The notes: generated by a model from the sequence alone, not told the origin. A stretch of 64,000 nt of DNA from Streptomyces asoensis (GCF_013085465.1 NZ_CP049838.1:2790001-2854000), one strand, 5' to 3'; shown: positions 1 through 9,304, numbered from the stretch's first letter. Translations and numbers: made by a program.

Positions 1-1
1 C

Positions 2-307
2 TACGGCCTGCTGCACGGCGGCGCCTCCGCGGTCCTCGCCGAGACCCTCGGCTCGGTCGGCTCCATGCTGCACGGCGGCAGCACCAAGATCGCCGTCGGT
101 GTCGACCTGAACTGCACCCACCACCGCGGAGTCCGCTCCGGCCTGGTCACCGGCGTGGCCACACCCGTGCACCAGGGGCGCTCCACGGCGACGTACGAGA
201 TCGTGATCAGCGACCAGGAGGGGCGGCGCGTGTGCACCGCCCGGCTCACCTGTCTGCTGCGGGACGTACGGGCCGGCGACGGGGCGCAGGCGCGCACCGC
301 GAGCTGA
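2..307 (+). CDS. PaaI-family hotdog thioesterase, 3' end only
   Basis: Only the last 101 codons are inside the window; the reading frame is open from base 2 and the start lies upstream. The peptide has the hotdog-fold signature of PaaI-type acyl-CoA thioesterases: an HGG-A segment at the start of the helix (YGLLHGGASAVLAETLGS), followed by GVDLNCTHHRGVRSG and the strand GRSTATYEIVISDQEG. These enzymes hydrolyse acyl-CoA or hydroxyphenylacetyl-CoA thioesters in the cytoplasm. The substrate cannot be told from this fragment. It ends 80 bases before the next gene on the same strand. Confidence 0.8.
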   Translation, partial: YGLLHGGASAVLAETLGSVGSMLHGGSTKIAVGVDLNCTHHRGVRSGLVTGVATPVHQGRSTATYEIVISDQEGRRVCTARLTCLLRDVRAGDGAQARTAS

Positions 308-387
308 CGGCACCGGCACCGGCGCGCCGGAGAGTCACGCGCGCGCGGCCGTTGCCCACCGCCACCGCGGCGGCCTAGCGTCGGGGC

Positions 388-807
388 ATGACCACGGGAG
401 GAGCCCCACGGGCGGGGGCGGCGGGGCGGCTGCTCGGACCGGTGTTACCGGCGGCCTTGTTGACGGGCCTGCTGACGGTCGGCTGCGGAGCCTCCGGGAG
501 CGCCGGCGCGAACGGCACCCCGTCCCCACCCCCGTCCCCGTCCACCACCTCGCCCGAGGAGCTGTGCACCCGCATCGTCGCCCACTGGTCGCGCCAGGTC
601 CTCGACAGCACCACCTACGGGGACTACCAGTCGATGGGGCTGTCCAACGGACAGTACGAGATCCTGCGGACCGTCGTGGACGCCGCGCGGGCCGCGAAGA
701 AACGCCAAGGGGCCGACGCGGCGGACGAGTTGATCGACCGCGAGGCGGCCGGGGGCTGCGCGGACCGGTACCGCTCCGGCGGCCCGACCGAAGGTCCCTG
801 GCGGTGA
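388..807 (+). CDS. small putative lipoprotein
   Basis: A 139-residue protein with a lipoprotein signal: charged N-terminus, hydrophobic stretch at residues about 15-31 and lipobox TVGC with the lipidated Cys at residue 33. A Ser/Pro/Thr-rich linker follows, then a compact domain with two cysteines (near EELC and GGCADRY) that could form a disulfide outside the membrane. No family is recognised. The stop codon overlaps the GTG start of the next gene by four bases, so the two are probably translated together. Confidence 0.75.
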   Translation: MTTGGAPRAGAAGRLLGPVLPAALLTGLLTVGCGASGSAGANGTPSPPPSPSTTSPEELCTRIVAHWSRQVLDSTTYGDYQSMGLSNGQYEILRTVVDAARAAKKRQGADAADELIDREAAGGCADRYRSGGPTEGPWR

Positions 808-1496
808 GCGGCGTCGGCCCCGTGGAGCCCGGCGAGGGCACCCACGCGTGGGAGGCCCCCGACGCCGGCCGCACCACCGAAGCCGCCCACACCCCCGGCC
901 CCGCCGACGCCCTCGACGCGGACGCCCCAACTCCCGCCGCCCGCCTGCTCCGTAGGCTCGCCCGCCTCCATGCCGCCCACCGCCGGGCCGTGTCGGCCGC
1001 CCTCGCCGCGGCGGTCCTCCTCGCGGGCGGCGGCTACCTCTACGCGACCCGGCCGCACGACGCCGAACCGGCGGCCCCCGCACCGCCGTTCCCGTCCCAG
1101 GTGGTGGACGTCAGCTACCTCGGCGAGGTCGCCGTACCGCCCGGCACCCGCCCTCGCACGTTCGCCTTCGAAGTGCTGCTCGGCGTGGAGTCAGGCCCGC
1201 CGGTCACCGTGACGCGACTGTCCCAGCCGTACACCGGGCTTTCCCTGACCTCGACCCCCCGGGCCCCCTTCGGGACAAAAGCGGGTTCCGTCCGCAAGGT
1301 CGTCATCACCATGCATGTATCGGAATGCGGAAAAGTGCCGAAGAACGTCGGACTCCCTTTCGTGGACGTAACTCTACGTAATGCGCGCGCAATACAAGTC
1401 CACAGTTTCATCCTCGGCACTCGCTATGCGCACGACCTCTCCGAGGCCCTACAAGTCGCCTGTAGCAACGAATCGCGTCATCACCAAAACGCCTGA
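804..1496 (+). CDS. single-pass membrane protein of unknown function
   Basis: GTG at 804 overlaps the stop of the preceding lipoprotein gene (GTGA), which decides this start over in-frame codons upstream inside that gene. The 230-residue product has an acidic, Pro/Ala-rich cytoplasmic N-terminus, an Arg/His-rich segment, one transmembrane helix at about residues 64-82, and an extracytoplasmic beta-rich domain with two cysteines. No family is recognised. Coupling to the lipoprotein gene suggests the two work at the same membrane site. The last 150 bases are visibly less GC-rich than the rest. Confidence 0.65.
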   Translation: MSGVGPVEPGEGTHAWEAPDAGRTTEAAHTPGPADALDADAPTPAARLLRRLARLHAAHRRAVSAALAAAVLLAGGGYLYATRPHDAEPAAPAPPFPSQVVDVSYLGEVAVPPGTRPRTFAFEVLLGVESGPPVTVTRLSQPYTGLSLTSTPRAPFGTKAGSVRKVVITMHVSECGKVPKNVGLPFVDVTLRNARAIQVHSFILGTRYAHDLSEALQVACSNESRHHQNA

Positions 1497-1767
1497 GACG
1501 CCTGAACATACCCGGGATCGTCCTGCACGTTCTCACCATGCGGACAGGGCGAATCGGCCTGAATTCAGCTGTTCCACCCACCAAGTACCGCTCTGCATTA
1601 CCTCGTGTCATAACAAGAGCGTCACAGCATCGGTCAGACCCTCCTCCCCGTCAGCTTCACCCGCTTAGAGTCACGCCCAGTCACCGCGCGGCTGGAATAC
1701 CCCTTCGGCCCAGCGCTCGACTCGGCCTCTTCCAGGGGGGAGGGCCGCCCAGGGAAAGGACTGGAAC

Positions 1768-2994
1768 GTGCGTCAACGTTCGCTCATCGCCATTACCGCC
1801 GCGCTGTCCGCAGGAGCACTCACCCTCACCGCTTGCGGTTCGCGCGACAGCGACGACAAGGGCTCCGACAGCGGTGGCACCACCGTCACCATCGGTATCG
1901 ACGCCCCGCTGACCGGCGACCTGTCCGCGCTGGGCCTCGGCATCAAGAACTCCGTCGACCTCGCCGCCAAGACGGCCAACAAGCAGAAGTACGTCGACGG
2001 CATCACCTTCAAGGTCGAGGCGCTCGACGACCAGGCCCAGCCGTCCTCGGGCCAGCAGAACGCCACCAAGCTCGTCGCCGACAAGTCCGTCCTCGGCGTG
2101 GTCGGCCCGCTGAACTCCTCCGTCGCCGAGTCGATGCAGAAGGTCTTCGACGACGCCAAGCTCGTCGAGGTCTCCCCGGCCAACACCAACCCGGCGCTCA
2201 CCCAGGGCACCGACTGGGCGACCTCCAAGAAGCGCGTCTACAAGTCGTACTTCCGCACCGCGACCACGGACGCCATCCAGGGCCCGTTCGCCGCGCAGTA
2301 CCTGATCAACGACGCCAAGAAGAAGAAGGTCTTCGTCATCGACGACAAGAAGACCTACGGCGCCGGCCTCGCCGGAACCTTCACCGAGGAGTTCAAGAAG
2401 CTCGGCGGCACGGTGGCCGGCACCGAGCACATCAACCCGGACAGCAAGGACTTCTCGGCCATCGCCACCAAGGTCAAGACCTCCGGCGCCGACGTCGTCT
2501 ACTACGGCGGCGAATACCCGCAGGCCGGCCCCCTCAGCAAGCAGATCAAGGCCGCCGGCGCCAAGATCCCCGTGGTCGGCGGTGACGGCATCTACAGCGC
2601 CGACTTCATCAAGCTGGCCGGCGCCACCGCCGCCGGCGACCTCGCCACCTCCGTCGGCGCACCGGTCGAGCAGCTCCCCTCCGCCAAGGAGTTCGTCGCC
2701 AACTACAAGACCGAGGGCTACAAGGAGGCCTACGAGGCCTACGGCGGCTACTCCTACGACTCGGCCTGGGCGATCATCGAGGCCGTGAAGAAGGTCGTCG
2801 ACGACAACGACGGCAAGCTTCCCGACGACGCCCGCGCCAAGGTCACCGCCGCCATGCAGAACGTCTCCTTCGACGGTGTGACCGGCAAGGTCTCCTTCGA
2901 CGAGTTCGGTGACGCCACCAACAAGCAGCTCACCGTCTACGCCGTCGAGAACGGTGCCTGGAAGCCGGTCAAGTCCGGCACCTACTCCGGCTGA
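1768..2994 (+). CDS. livK: branched-chain amino acid ABC transporter, substrate-binding lipoprotein
   Basis: A 408-residue type I periplasmic-binding-fold protein (LivJ/LivK family) that captures Leu/Ile/Val outside the membrane for the LivHMGF transporter encoded just downstream. It has a signal peptide and lipobox LTAC with the lipidated Cys at residue 23. The family starts TVTIGIDAPLTGDLSALG and WATSKKRVYKSYFRTATTD follow. GTG at 1768 is chosen because a GGAAAGGA ribosome site lies just upstream and it opens directly on the signal peptide. The 270 bases upstream hold no gene; no promoter boxes were clear. LivJ versus LivK specificity cannot be decided by eye. Confidence 0.93.
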   Translation: MRQRSLIAITAALSAGALTLTACGSRDSDDKGSDSGGTTVTIGIDAPLTGDLSALGLGIKNSVDLAAKTANKQKYVDGITFKVEALDDQAQPSSGQQNATKLVADKSVLGVVGPLNSSVAESMQKVFDDAKLVEVSPANTNPALTQGTDWATSKKRVYKSYFRTATTDAIQGPFAAQYLINDAKKKKVFVIDDKKTYGAGLAGTFTEEFKKLGGTVAGTEHINPDSKDFSAIATKVKTSGADVVYYGGEYPQAGPLSKQIKAAGAKIPVVGGDGIYSADFIKLAGATAAGDLATSVGAPVEQLPSAKEFVANYKTEGYKEAYEAYGGYSYDSAWAIIEAVKKVVDDNDGKLPDDARAKVTAAMQNVSFDGVTGKVSFDEFGDATNKQLTVYAVENGAWKPVKSGTYSG

Positions 2995-3015
2995 CCCACC
3001 CCGCATCACATGAGC

Positions 3016-3049
3016 CGCGCGGGGCGCTGTTCCACTGGCGCCCCGCGCG
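3016..3049 (+). other. intercistronic hairpin between binding-protein and permease genes
   Basis: Perfect 12-bp inverted repeat (arms CGCGCGGGGCGC and GCGCCCCGCGCG) with a 10-base loop and no following T-run. In ABC operons such a hairpin after the binding-protein gene commonly stabilises its mRNA or partly terminates, giving more binding protein than permease. That role is inferred here. Confidence 0.6.
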
Positions 3050-3104
3050 AACTCACATCCGGACACACACGTCGAAATTATCCGAACGTCTCGGAGGACA
3101 TGCG

Positions 3105-4037
3105 GTGAACGAACTGCCGCAGCAGCTGGTCAACGGCCTGCTACTGGGATCCATGTACGGGCTGGTCGCCATTGGCTACACAATGGTCTACGGCATCGTC
3201 CAGCTCATCAACTTCGCCCACGGCGAGATCTTCATGACGGGCGCATTCGGGGCTCTCTCCGTCTACCTCTGGGTACTGCCCAACGGCACGACCATGTGGA
3301 TAGCCCTGCCGCTCATGCTCATCGGCGCCATCCTGGTCGCCGTCCTCGTCGCCATCGGAGCGGAACGGTTCGCCTACCGCCCCCTGCGCGGCGCACCCCG
3401 CCTCGCCCCCCTCATCACCGCCATCGGCCTCTCCCTGGCCCTCCAGCAGGCGGTCTGGGCCTGGTACCCGGAAGCCACCTCGGCCCGCACCTTCCCCCAG
3501 ATCGAGGGCGGCCCCTTCCACATCGGTGACGTCACCATCCAGACCGGCGACATCTTCCTCCTCGCCGCCGCCCCCATCAGCATGGCCGTCCTCGCCTACT
3601 TCGTCATGAAGACCCGCACCGGACGCGGCATGCAGGCCACCGCGCAGGACCCGGACACCGCCAAGCTCATGGGCGTCAACACCGACCGCATCATCGTGAT
3701 CGCCTTCGCCCTCGGCGCCGTCTTCGCCGCCATCGGCGGTGTCGCCTACGGCCTGAAGTACGGCCAGATCGACTACCGCATGGGCTTCATCCTCGGCCTC
3801 AAGGCCTTCACCGCGGCCGTCCTCGGCGGCATCGGCAACATCTACGGCGCCATGATCGGCGGCGTGGTCCTCGGCATCGCCGAAACCCTGGCCACCGCCT
3901 ACATCGCCGACATCCCCGGCATGGACAAGTTCGGCAGCCAGTCCTGGGCCGACGTCTGGGCCTTCGTACTTCTCATCCTCGTACTGCTGTTCAGGCCACA
4001 GGGCCTGCTCGGCGAGCGCGTCGCGGACAGGGCGTGA
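3105..4037 (+). CDS. livH: branched-chain amino acid ABC transporter permease LivH
   Basis: A 310-residue integral membrane permease of the BPD_transp_2 family. It opens with the family's ELPQQLVNGLLLGSMYGLVAIGYTMVYGIVQLINFAHGE-type segment and carries the conserved NFAHGE motif and the coupling segment GRGMQATAQDPDTAKLMGVN that contacts the ATPases. About eight membrane helices can be drawn. GTG 3105 follows a GGAGG ribosome site by 8 bases. The stop overlaps the start of livM. It forms the membrane channel with LivM. Confidence 0.93.
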   Translation: MNELPQQLVNGLLLGSMYGLVAIGYTMVYGIVQLINFAHGEIFMTGAFGALSVYLWVLPNGTTMWIALPLMLIGAILVAVLVAIGAERFAYRPLRGAPRLAPLITAIGLSLALQQAVWAWYPEATSARTFPQIEGGPFHIGDVTIQTGDIFLLAAAPISMAVLAYFVMKTRTGRGMQATAQDPDTAKLMGVNTDRIIVIAFALGAVFAAIGGVAYGLKYGQIDYRMGFILGLKAFTAAVLGGIGNIYGAMIGGVVLGIAETLATAYIADIPGMDKFGSQSWADVWAFVLLILVLLFRPQGLLGERVADRA

Positions 4038-5869
4038 CACCGATGACCACACAGACCACCACCCCCGAGATCCCCGGCGCCCCCAGCTCGGACACCACGA
4101 CCGACACCCTGGGCATACCGCCCCACATCGGCCGCGCCCTCGCCACCGGCGGCGGCGCCCTCACCGTCGTCTCCGCCTTCCTCGCCTGGACCTGGACCTC
4201 CGCCTTCCCCGGCGACCTCACCGTCTACGGCTACCCCGGCGGCCTCCAGGTCCTCGTCCTCATCGGCGGCGCCCTCACCACCCTCTTCGGCCTCTCCTCC
4301 TACGGCGTCAAGGGCCTGCGCTGGCTCACCCCCGCCGGCGGCGACGGCGCCATCAAGTTCGCCGCACTCGCGACCTTCTACACCACCTGGTACACGGTCA
4401 TCGCGATCACCGCCGACCTCGGCGGCATCGTCAACCTCGAGCCCGGCGGCTACATCGCCGCCATCGCCTCCGCCGTCACCTACCTCGGCGCCCGCGCACT
4501 CCCCTTCGAGCGGCCCGAACCCGACCCGATCGACCCCGACGACACCCGCTGGGAACACGTCAAGCACGCCTACGCGTACCGCTGGCAGACCATCAAAGCC
4601 GCCTACGCGGGCGGCAAGCCCAGCACCCTCGGCGCCCTGCCCTCCTACGTCGAGATCCTGATCATCGTCGCCATCCTCGGCCTCGGCCTCACCGTCTTCA
4701 CCTACGGCATCGGCACCGAGTACGACGAACTCTTCATCGGCTTCCTGATCACCGCCGCCTTCGGCTTCGCCGCACTCAACAAGTCCGGCCTCGTCGCCCA
4801 GGCCAGCCAGATCACCGCCCGACACCAGAACATCACCATCTGCGGCGCCTTCGTCGCCGCCGCGATGTTCCCCTTCACCCAGACCGACGACCAGTACGCC
4901 ACCGTCGGCGTCTACATCCTCATCTTCGGCACCGTCGCCCTCGGCCTCAACATCGTCGTCGGCCTCGCCGGCCTCCTCGACCTCGGCTACGTCGCCTTCC
5001 TCGGCGTCGGCGCCTACGCCGCCGCCATGGTCTCCGGCTCCCCCAGCTCCCCCTTCGACGTGCACTTCCCGTTCTGGGCCGCCGTCCTCGTCGGAGCCGC
5101 CGCATCCCTCGTCTTCGGCGTCCTCATCGGCGCCCCGACCCTGCGACTGCGCGGCGACTACCTCGCCATCGTCACCCTCGGCTTCGGCGAGATCTTCCGC
5201 ATCACCGCCAACAACCTCGACGGCACCTCCGGCCCCGACATCACCAACGGCTCCAACGGCATCTCCTCCATCCCGAACCTCAACATCCTCGGGTTCGACT
5301 TCGGAGCCGAACACGCCATCGCCGGATTCACCATCGGCCGGTTCGCCAACTACTTCTTCCTGATGCTCGTCATCACCGCCGTCGTCGTCCTGGTCTTCCG
5401 ACGCAGCGGCGACTCCCGCATCGGCCGCGCCTGGGTCGCCATCCGCGAAGACGAGACCGCCGCCCTCGCCATGGGCATCAACGGCTTCCGCGTCAAGCTC
5501 ATCGCCTTCGCCGTCGGCGCCTCCCTCGCCGGCCTCGCCGGCACCGTCCAGGCCCACGTCACCTACACCGTGACCCCCGAGCAGTACCTCTTCGCCGGCC
5601 CCATCCCGCCCAACTCCGCCTTCCTGCTCGCCGCAGTCGTCCTCGGCGGCATGGGCACCATCAGCGGCCCCCTCATCGGCGCGGCACTGCTCTTCCTCAT
5701 CCCCAACAAGCTCCAGTTCCTCGGCGACTACCAGCTCTTCGCCTTCGGCCTCGCCCTCATCCTGCTGATGCGCTTCCGACCGGAAGGCCTCATCCCCAAC
5801 CGGCGCCGCCAGCTCGAGTTCCACGAGGACGCGGAAGCTCCCACCGTCCTGACCAAGGCAGGGGCCTGA
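4034..5869 (+). CDS. livM: branched-chain amino acid ABC transporter permease LivM, N-terminally extended
   Basis: GTG 4034 overlaps the livH stop (GTGA); ATG 4043 is an in-frame alternative. The product is 611 residues, against about 420 for E. coli LivM. The C-terminal part, from about residue 285, is the LivM permease, recognisable from LNIVVGLAGLLDLGYVAFLGVGAYAAA, the GRAWVAIREDETAALAMGIN coupling loop and the C-terminal MRFRPEGLIP. The first 230 or so residues add several membrane helices and a cytoplasmic loop rich in Asp/Pro. Such extended forms occur in actinobacteria. The extra region's role is unknown. Confidence 0.92.
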   Translation: MTPMTTQTTTPEIPGAPSSDTTTDTLGIPPHIGRALATGGGALTVVSAFLAWTWTSAFPGDLTVYGYPGGLQVLVLIGGALTTLFGLSSYGVKGLRWLTPAGGDGAIKFAALATFYTTWYTVIAITADLGGIVNLEPGGYIAAIASAVTYLGARALPFERPEPDPIDPDDTRWEHVKHAYAYRWQTIKAAYAGGKPSTLGALPSYVEILIIVAILGLGLTVFTYGIGTEYDELFIGFLITAAFGFAALNKSGLVAQASQITARHQNITICGAFVAAAMFPFTQTDDQYATVGVYILIFGTVALGLNIVVGLAGLLDLGYVAFLGVGAYAAAMVSGSPSSPFDVHFPFWAAVLVGAAASLVFGVLIGAPTLRLRGDYLAIVTLGFGEIFRITANNLDGTSGPDITNGSNGISSIPNLNILGFDFGAEHAIAGFTIGRFANYFFLMLVITAVVVLVFRRSGDSRIGRAWVAIREDETAALAMGINGFRVKLIAFAVGASLAGLAGTVQAHVTYTVTPEQYLFAGPIPPNSAFLLAAVVLGGMGTISGPLIGAALLFLIPNKLQFLGDYQLFAFGLALILLMRFRPEGLIPNRRRQLEFHEDAEAPTVLTKAGA

Positions 5870-5874
5870 CCACC

Positions 5875-6785
<911 letters not shown>

Positions 6786-6789
<4 letters not shown>

Positions 6790-7502
6790 CCGCACTGCTC
6801 GAAGTCGAGGACCTCCGGGTCGCCTACGGCAAGATCGAGGCCGTCAAAGGCATCTCGTTCAAGGTCGAGGCCGGCGAGGTCGTCACCCTGATCGGCACCA
6901 ACGGCGCCGGCAAGACCACCACCCTGCGCACCCTGTCCGGCCTGCTCAAGCCCGTCGGCGGCCAGATCAAATTCAACGGCAAATCGCTGAAGAAGATCCC
7001 CGCCCACGACATCGTCTCGCTCGGACTCGCCCACTCCCCCGAGGGGCGGCACATCTTCCCGCGCATGACGATCGAGGACAACCTCCGCCTCGGCGCCTTC
7101 CTCCGCAACGACAAGCCCGGCATCGAGAAGGACATCCAGCGCGCCTACGACCTCTTCCCCATCCTGGGAGAGCGCCGCAAGCAGGCCGCCGGCACCCTGT
7201 CCGGCGGCGAACAGCAGATGCTCGCCATGGGCCGCGCCCTGATGTCCCAGCCCAAACTGCTCATGCTGGACGAGCCCTCCATGGGCCTCTCCCCCATCAT
7301 GATGCAGAAGATCATGTCCACCATCGTCGAGCTCAAGGCCCAGGGCATGACCATCCTGCTCATCGAGCAGAACGCCCAGGCCGCCCTGTCGCTCGCCGAC
7401 CACGGCCACGTCATGGAGATCGGCAAGATCGTGCTCTCCGGCACCGGCCAGCACCTCCTCCACGACGAGTCCGTCCGCAAGGCGTACCTCGGCGAGGACT
7501 GA
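6786..7502 (+). CDS. livF: branched-chain amino acid ABC transporter ATPase LivF
   Basis: A 238-residue ABC ATPase, the usual LivF length. Walker A is GTNGAGKTTT, the signature is LSGGEQQMLAMGRALM, Walker B is LLMLDEPSMGLSP and the switch segment is LLIEQNAQAAL, where the Gln-bearing IEQN is typical of LivF. It ends LLHDESVRKAYLGE. It pairs with LivG on the cytoplasmic face of the LivHM channel and is the last gene of the operon, followed by a strong terminator. Confidence 0.95.
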
Positions 7503-7518
7503 GCACCCCCTCGCACAC

Positions 7519-7561
7519 GACGAGGCCCGCGCCCCTTCTCCGGGCGCGGGCCTCGTCTTTT
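7519..7561 (+). terminator. bidirectional rho-independent terminator
   Basis: Perfect 16-bp stem (5' arm GACGAGGCCCGCGCCC, 3' arm GGGCGCGGGCCTCGTC), 7-base loop, then TTTT. It ends the liv operon and sits between convergent genes, so it can also stop transcription of the ANTAR regulator coming from the other strand. Confidence 0.92.
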
Positions 7562-7577
7562 GCTCTACCGTGCTTGC

Positions 7578-8234
7578 TCAGCCCTTGGACGACTTCTTCT
7601 CGTCCGCGTCCAGGATGACCGCCTCCGCCACCTGCTGCATCGACATCCGCCGGTCCATCGACGTCTTCTGGATCCACCGGAACGCCGCCGGCTCCGTCAG
7701 CCCGTACTCCGTCTGGAGAATCGACTTCGCCCGGTCCACCAACTTGCGGGTCTCCAGCCGCAGCGTCAGGTCCGCGACCTCGTTCTCCAGCTCCCGCAGC
7801 TCCGTGAACCGCGAGACGGCCATCTCGATCGCCGGGACGACGTCACTCTTGCTGAACGGCTTCACCAGGTACGCCATCGCACCGGCGTCCCGCGCCCGCT
7901 CGACGAGATCGCGCTGCGAGAACGCCGTCAGCATCAGCACCGGCGCGATGCGCTCCTCGGCGATCTTCTCGGCGGCGGAGATGCCGTCCAGCTTGGGCAT
8001 CTTCACGTCGAGGATGACCAGGTCCGGCTTGTGCTCGCGGGCGAGCTCGATCGCCTGCTCACCGTCACCGGCCTCGCCGACGACGCTGTAGCCCTCCTCC
8101 TCCAGCATCTCTTTGAGGTCGAGGCGGATCAGGGCCTCGTCCTCGGCGATGACGACACGGGTCGTCAGCGGAGGTACGTGCGACTTGTCGTCGTCGGGCG
8201 CGTCCACGGGCTGGGGCGACTCGGGGGCGGTCAC
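7578..8234 (-). CDS. pdtaR: ANTAR-domain response regulator (PdtaR-like antiterminator)
   Basis: A 218-residue protein. After a 25-residue acidic leader comes a receiver domain (VVIAEDEALIRLDL, phosphoacceptor Asp76 in VILDVKMPKLDG, conserved Lys in YLVKPFSKSD). A coiled coil (FTELRELENEVADLTLRLETRK) leads to an ANTAR RNA-binding domain (VDRAKSILQTEYGLTEPAAF). ANTAR regulators bind paired hairpins in nascent RNA and prevent termination when phosphorylated, usually by a PdtaS-type histidine kinase, which is not encoded here. GTG start with a GAGGAG ribosome site. It is convergent with liv and divergent from the tRNA. Confidence 0.9.
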   Translation of the reverse strand: MTAPESPQPVDAPDDDKSHVPPLTTRVVIAEDEALIRLDLKEMLEEEGYSVVGEAGDGEQAIELAREHKPDLVILDVKMPKLDGISAAEKIAEERIAPVLMLTAFSQRDLVERARDAGAMAYLVKPFSKSDVVPAIEMAVSRFTELRELENEVADLTLRLETRKLVDRAKSILQTEYGLTEPAAFRWIQKTSMDRRMSMQQVAEAVILDADEKKSSKG

Positions 8235-8264
8235 GGGGGCTCCTCGTTCAGGGCAGGGGTGCTG

Positions 8265-8295
8265 CTGACAAGAGCCTACCTAGCTGCGGTAAGGT
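8265..8295 (+). promoter_or_regulatory. possible tRNA promoter
   Basis: CTGACA (8265-8270) and TAAGGT (8290-8295) resemble -35 and -10 boxes, but the 19-base spacing is long. They lie about 40 bases upstream of the tRNA. An inverted repeat CTACCT/AGGTAG (8276-8297) overlaps them. Weak evidence. Confidence 0.3.
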
Positions 8296-8335
8296 AGTGA
8301 CACAGCGGGTGACCGCTGACCTTCGTTTCGAAGGG

Positions 8336-8408
8336 GCCCCGGTAGCCCAGCGGTAGAGGCCATGGATTCAAAACCCATACAGCGTCGGTTCGAATCCGAC
8401 TCGGGGCA
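8336..8408 (+). tRNA. tRNA with anticodon CAA, class I variable loop (nominal tRNA-Leu)
   Basis: A cloverleaf can be folded. The acceptor stem GCCCCGG/TCGGGGC has one G-T pair. The D arm has stem GCC/GGC and GG in the loop. The anticodon loop is TTCAAAA with CAA at 8369-8371, and the T arm is GTCGG-TTCGAAT-CCGAC. The discriminator is A and no CCA is encoded. CAA would read UUG (Leu). Bacterial tRNA-Leu is a class II tRNA with a long variable arm, but here the variable loop is only five bases. The anticodon stem ATGGA/CCCAT closes on an A-C mismatch next to the loop. It is therefore atypical, and its amino-acid identity is uncertain. Confidence 0.85.
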
Positions 8409-8437
8409 CTTTTCCTTGGTTCCCAAGGTCACGAAAG

Positions 8438-8476
8438 AAAAGCGGATGTTCCCGTTCTCGTGAACATCCGCTTTTT
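8438..8476 (+). terminator. rho-independent terminator downstream of the tRNA
   Basis: Perfect 14-bp stem (arms AAAAGCGGATGTTC and GAACATCCGCTTTT) with a 10-base loop and a run of five T. It lies 30 bases after the tRNA and before the LAGLIDADG-like gene, so the tRNA appears to be a single transcription unit. Confidence 0.9.
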
Positions 8477-8514
8477 GCTGCGTGTCGTCGCGGCCTCCCG
8501 CTCAAAGTGGCGGC

Positions 8515-9294
8515 ATGGAACAGCACAGTCCTTCGATTCGCGCCCAAGCCGTCGCACTCATGCGCCAAGGTGCTCCCAATCGTCTCGTGGCTGAGCATCT
8601 GAACATTCCGCGCGGCACCGTCGGCTGGTGGCGCAGCGAGGACCGCAAAGCCCGTGGCGAGAGATACGAACAGCCGACGGACTGCCCCAATTGCACCGGC
8701 CGCGAGTTCGATGAGATCGCATACGCCTACCTGCTCGGCCTGTACCTCGGCGACGGCCACATCGTCTCGAAAACCAAGCAGCACCACCTCTCCATCTTCT
8801 GCAACGCCACGCAGACCGGCCTGATCGCGGCAGCCGAAGAAGCCATGCGCAAGGTGATGCCGCTCCCGAACGTCAGCCAGCGTCACAAGACTGGCTGCGT
8901 CGAGGTGAAGTCGTACACAAGGCACTGGACTTGTATGTTTCCCCAGCACGGCCCCGGCAAGAAGCACGAGCGGCCCATCGTCCTCGAACCCTGGCAACAG
9001 GGCATCGTCGACGCCCACCCCTGGGAGTTCGTCCGGGGTCTCATCCACTCCGACGGGTGCCGCATCACCAACTGGACGACCCGCATCGTTGCCGGTGAAC
9101 CCAAGCGCTACGAATACCCCCGGTACTTCTTCACCAACGTCTCCGACGACATCCGGCGGCTCTTCACCGACACCCTCGAAAAGCTGGGCATCGAGTGGAC
9201 GCACTGCACCCGCAACGGGAACCCCTACAACATCTCCGTCGCCAAGAAGGCGCACGTCGCCCTACTCGACACCCACGTAGGCCCCAAGTACTGA
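8515..9294 (+). CDS. LAGLIDADG-type homing-endonuclease-like protein with N-terminal HTH
   Basis: 259 residues from ATG 8515; an in-frame GTG at 8482 lies almost on the terminator and is less likely. Residues 5-42 look like a transposase-type helix-turn-helix (IRAQAVALMRQGAPNRLVAEHLNIPRG). A CPNC pair follows at 57-60. Two LAGLIDADG-like motifs come next: LLGLYLGDG (73-81) and FVRGLIHSDG (172-181), each ending in the metal-binding acidic residue. The spacing fits a single-chain two-domain LAGLIDADG protein. It is free-standing, not inside an intron or intein. Cleavage activity, target and function are unknown. It sits beside the atypical tRNA and is convergent with pyk. Confidence 0.75.
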   Translation: MEQHSPSIRAQAVALMRQGAPNRLVAEHLNIPRGTVGWWRSEDRKARGERYEQPTDCPNCTGREFDEIAYAYLLGLYLGDGHIVSKTKQHHLSIFCNATQTGLIAAAEEAMRKVMPLPNVSQRHKTGCVEVKSYTRHWTCMFPQHGPGKKHERPIVLEPWQQGIVDAHPWEFVRGLIHSDGCRITNWTTRIVAGEPKRYEYPRYFFTNVSDDIRRLFTDTLEKLGIEWTHCTRNGNPYNISVAKKAHVALLDTHVGPKY

Positions 9295-9304
9295 CCCGGT
9301 CCCC

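Noticed and set aside
1497..1767. Promoter of the liv operon
   Set aside because: The region is less GC-rich and must hold the promoter, but no pair of boxes with acceptable spacing stood out.
3899..5824. 641-codon minus-strand frame opposite livM
   Set aside because: The product is a run of Gly, Glu, Asp and Ala with no fold, opposite a well-supported permease gene. It is a codon-bias shadow.
8361..8378. Reading the tRNA anticodon as TCA (UGA-reading or selenocysteine)
   Set aside because: Shifting the loop by one base destroys the ATGG/CCAT anticodon stem. The other hallmarks of tRNA-Sec (long extra arm, 8-bp acceptor) are also absent.
8336..9294. Integrated element attached at the tRNA 3' end
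   Set aside because: No integrase or phage gene and no repeat of the tRNA 3' end were seen in the window.
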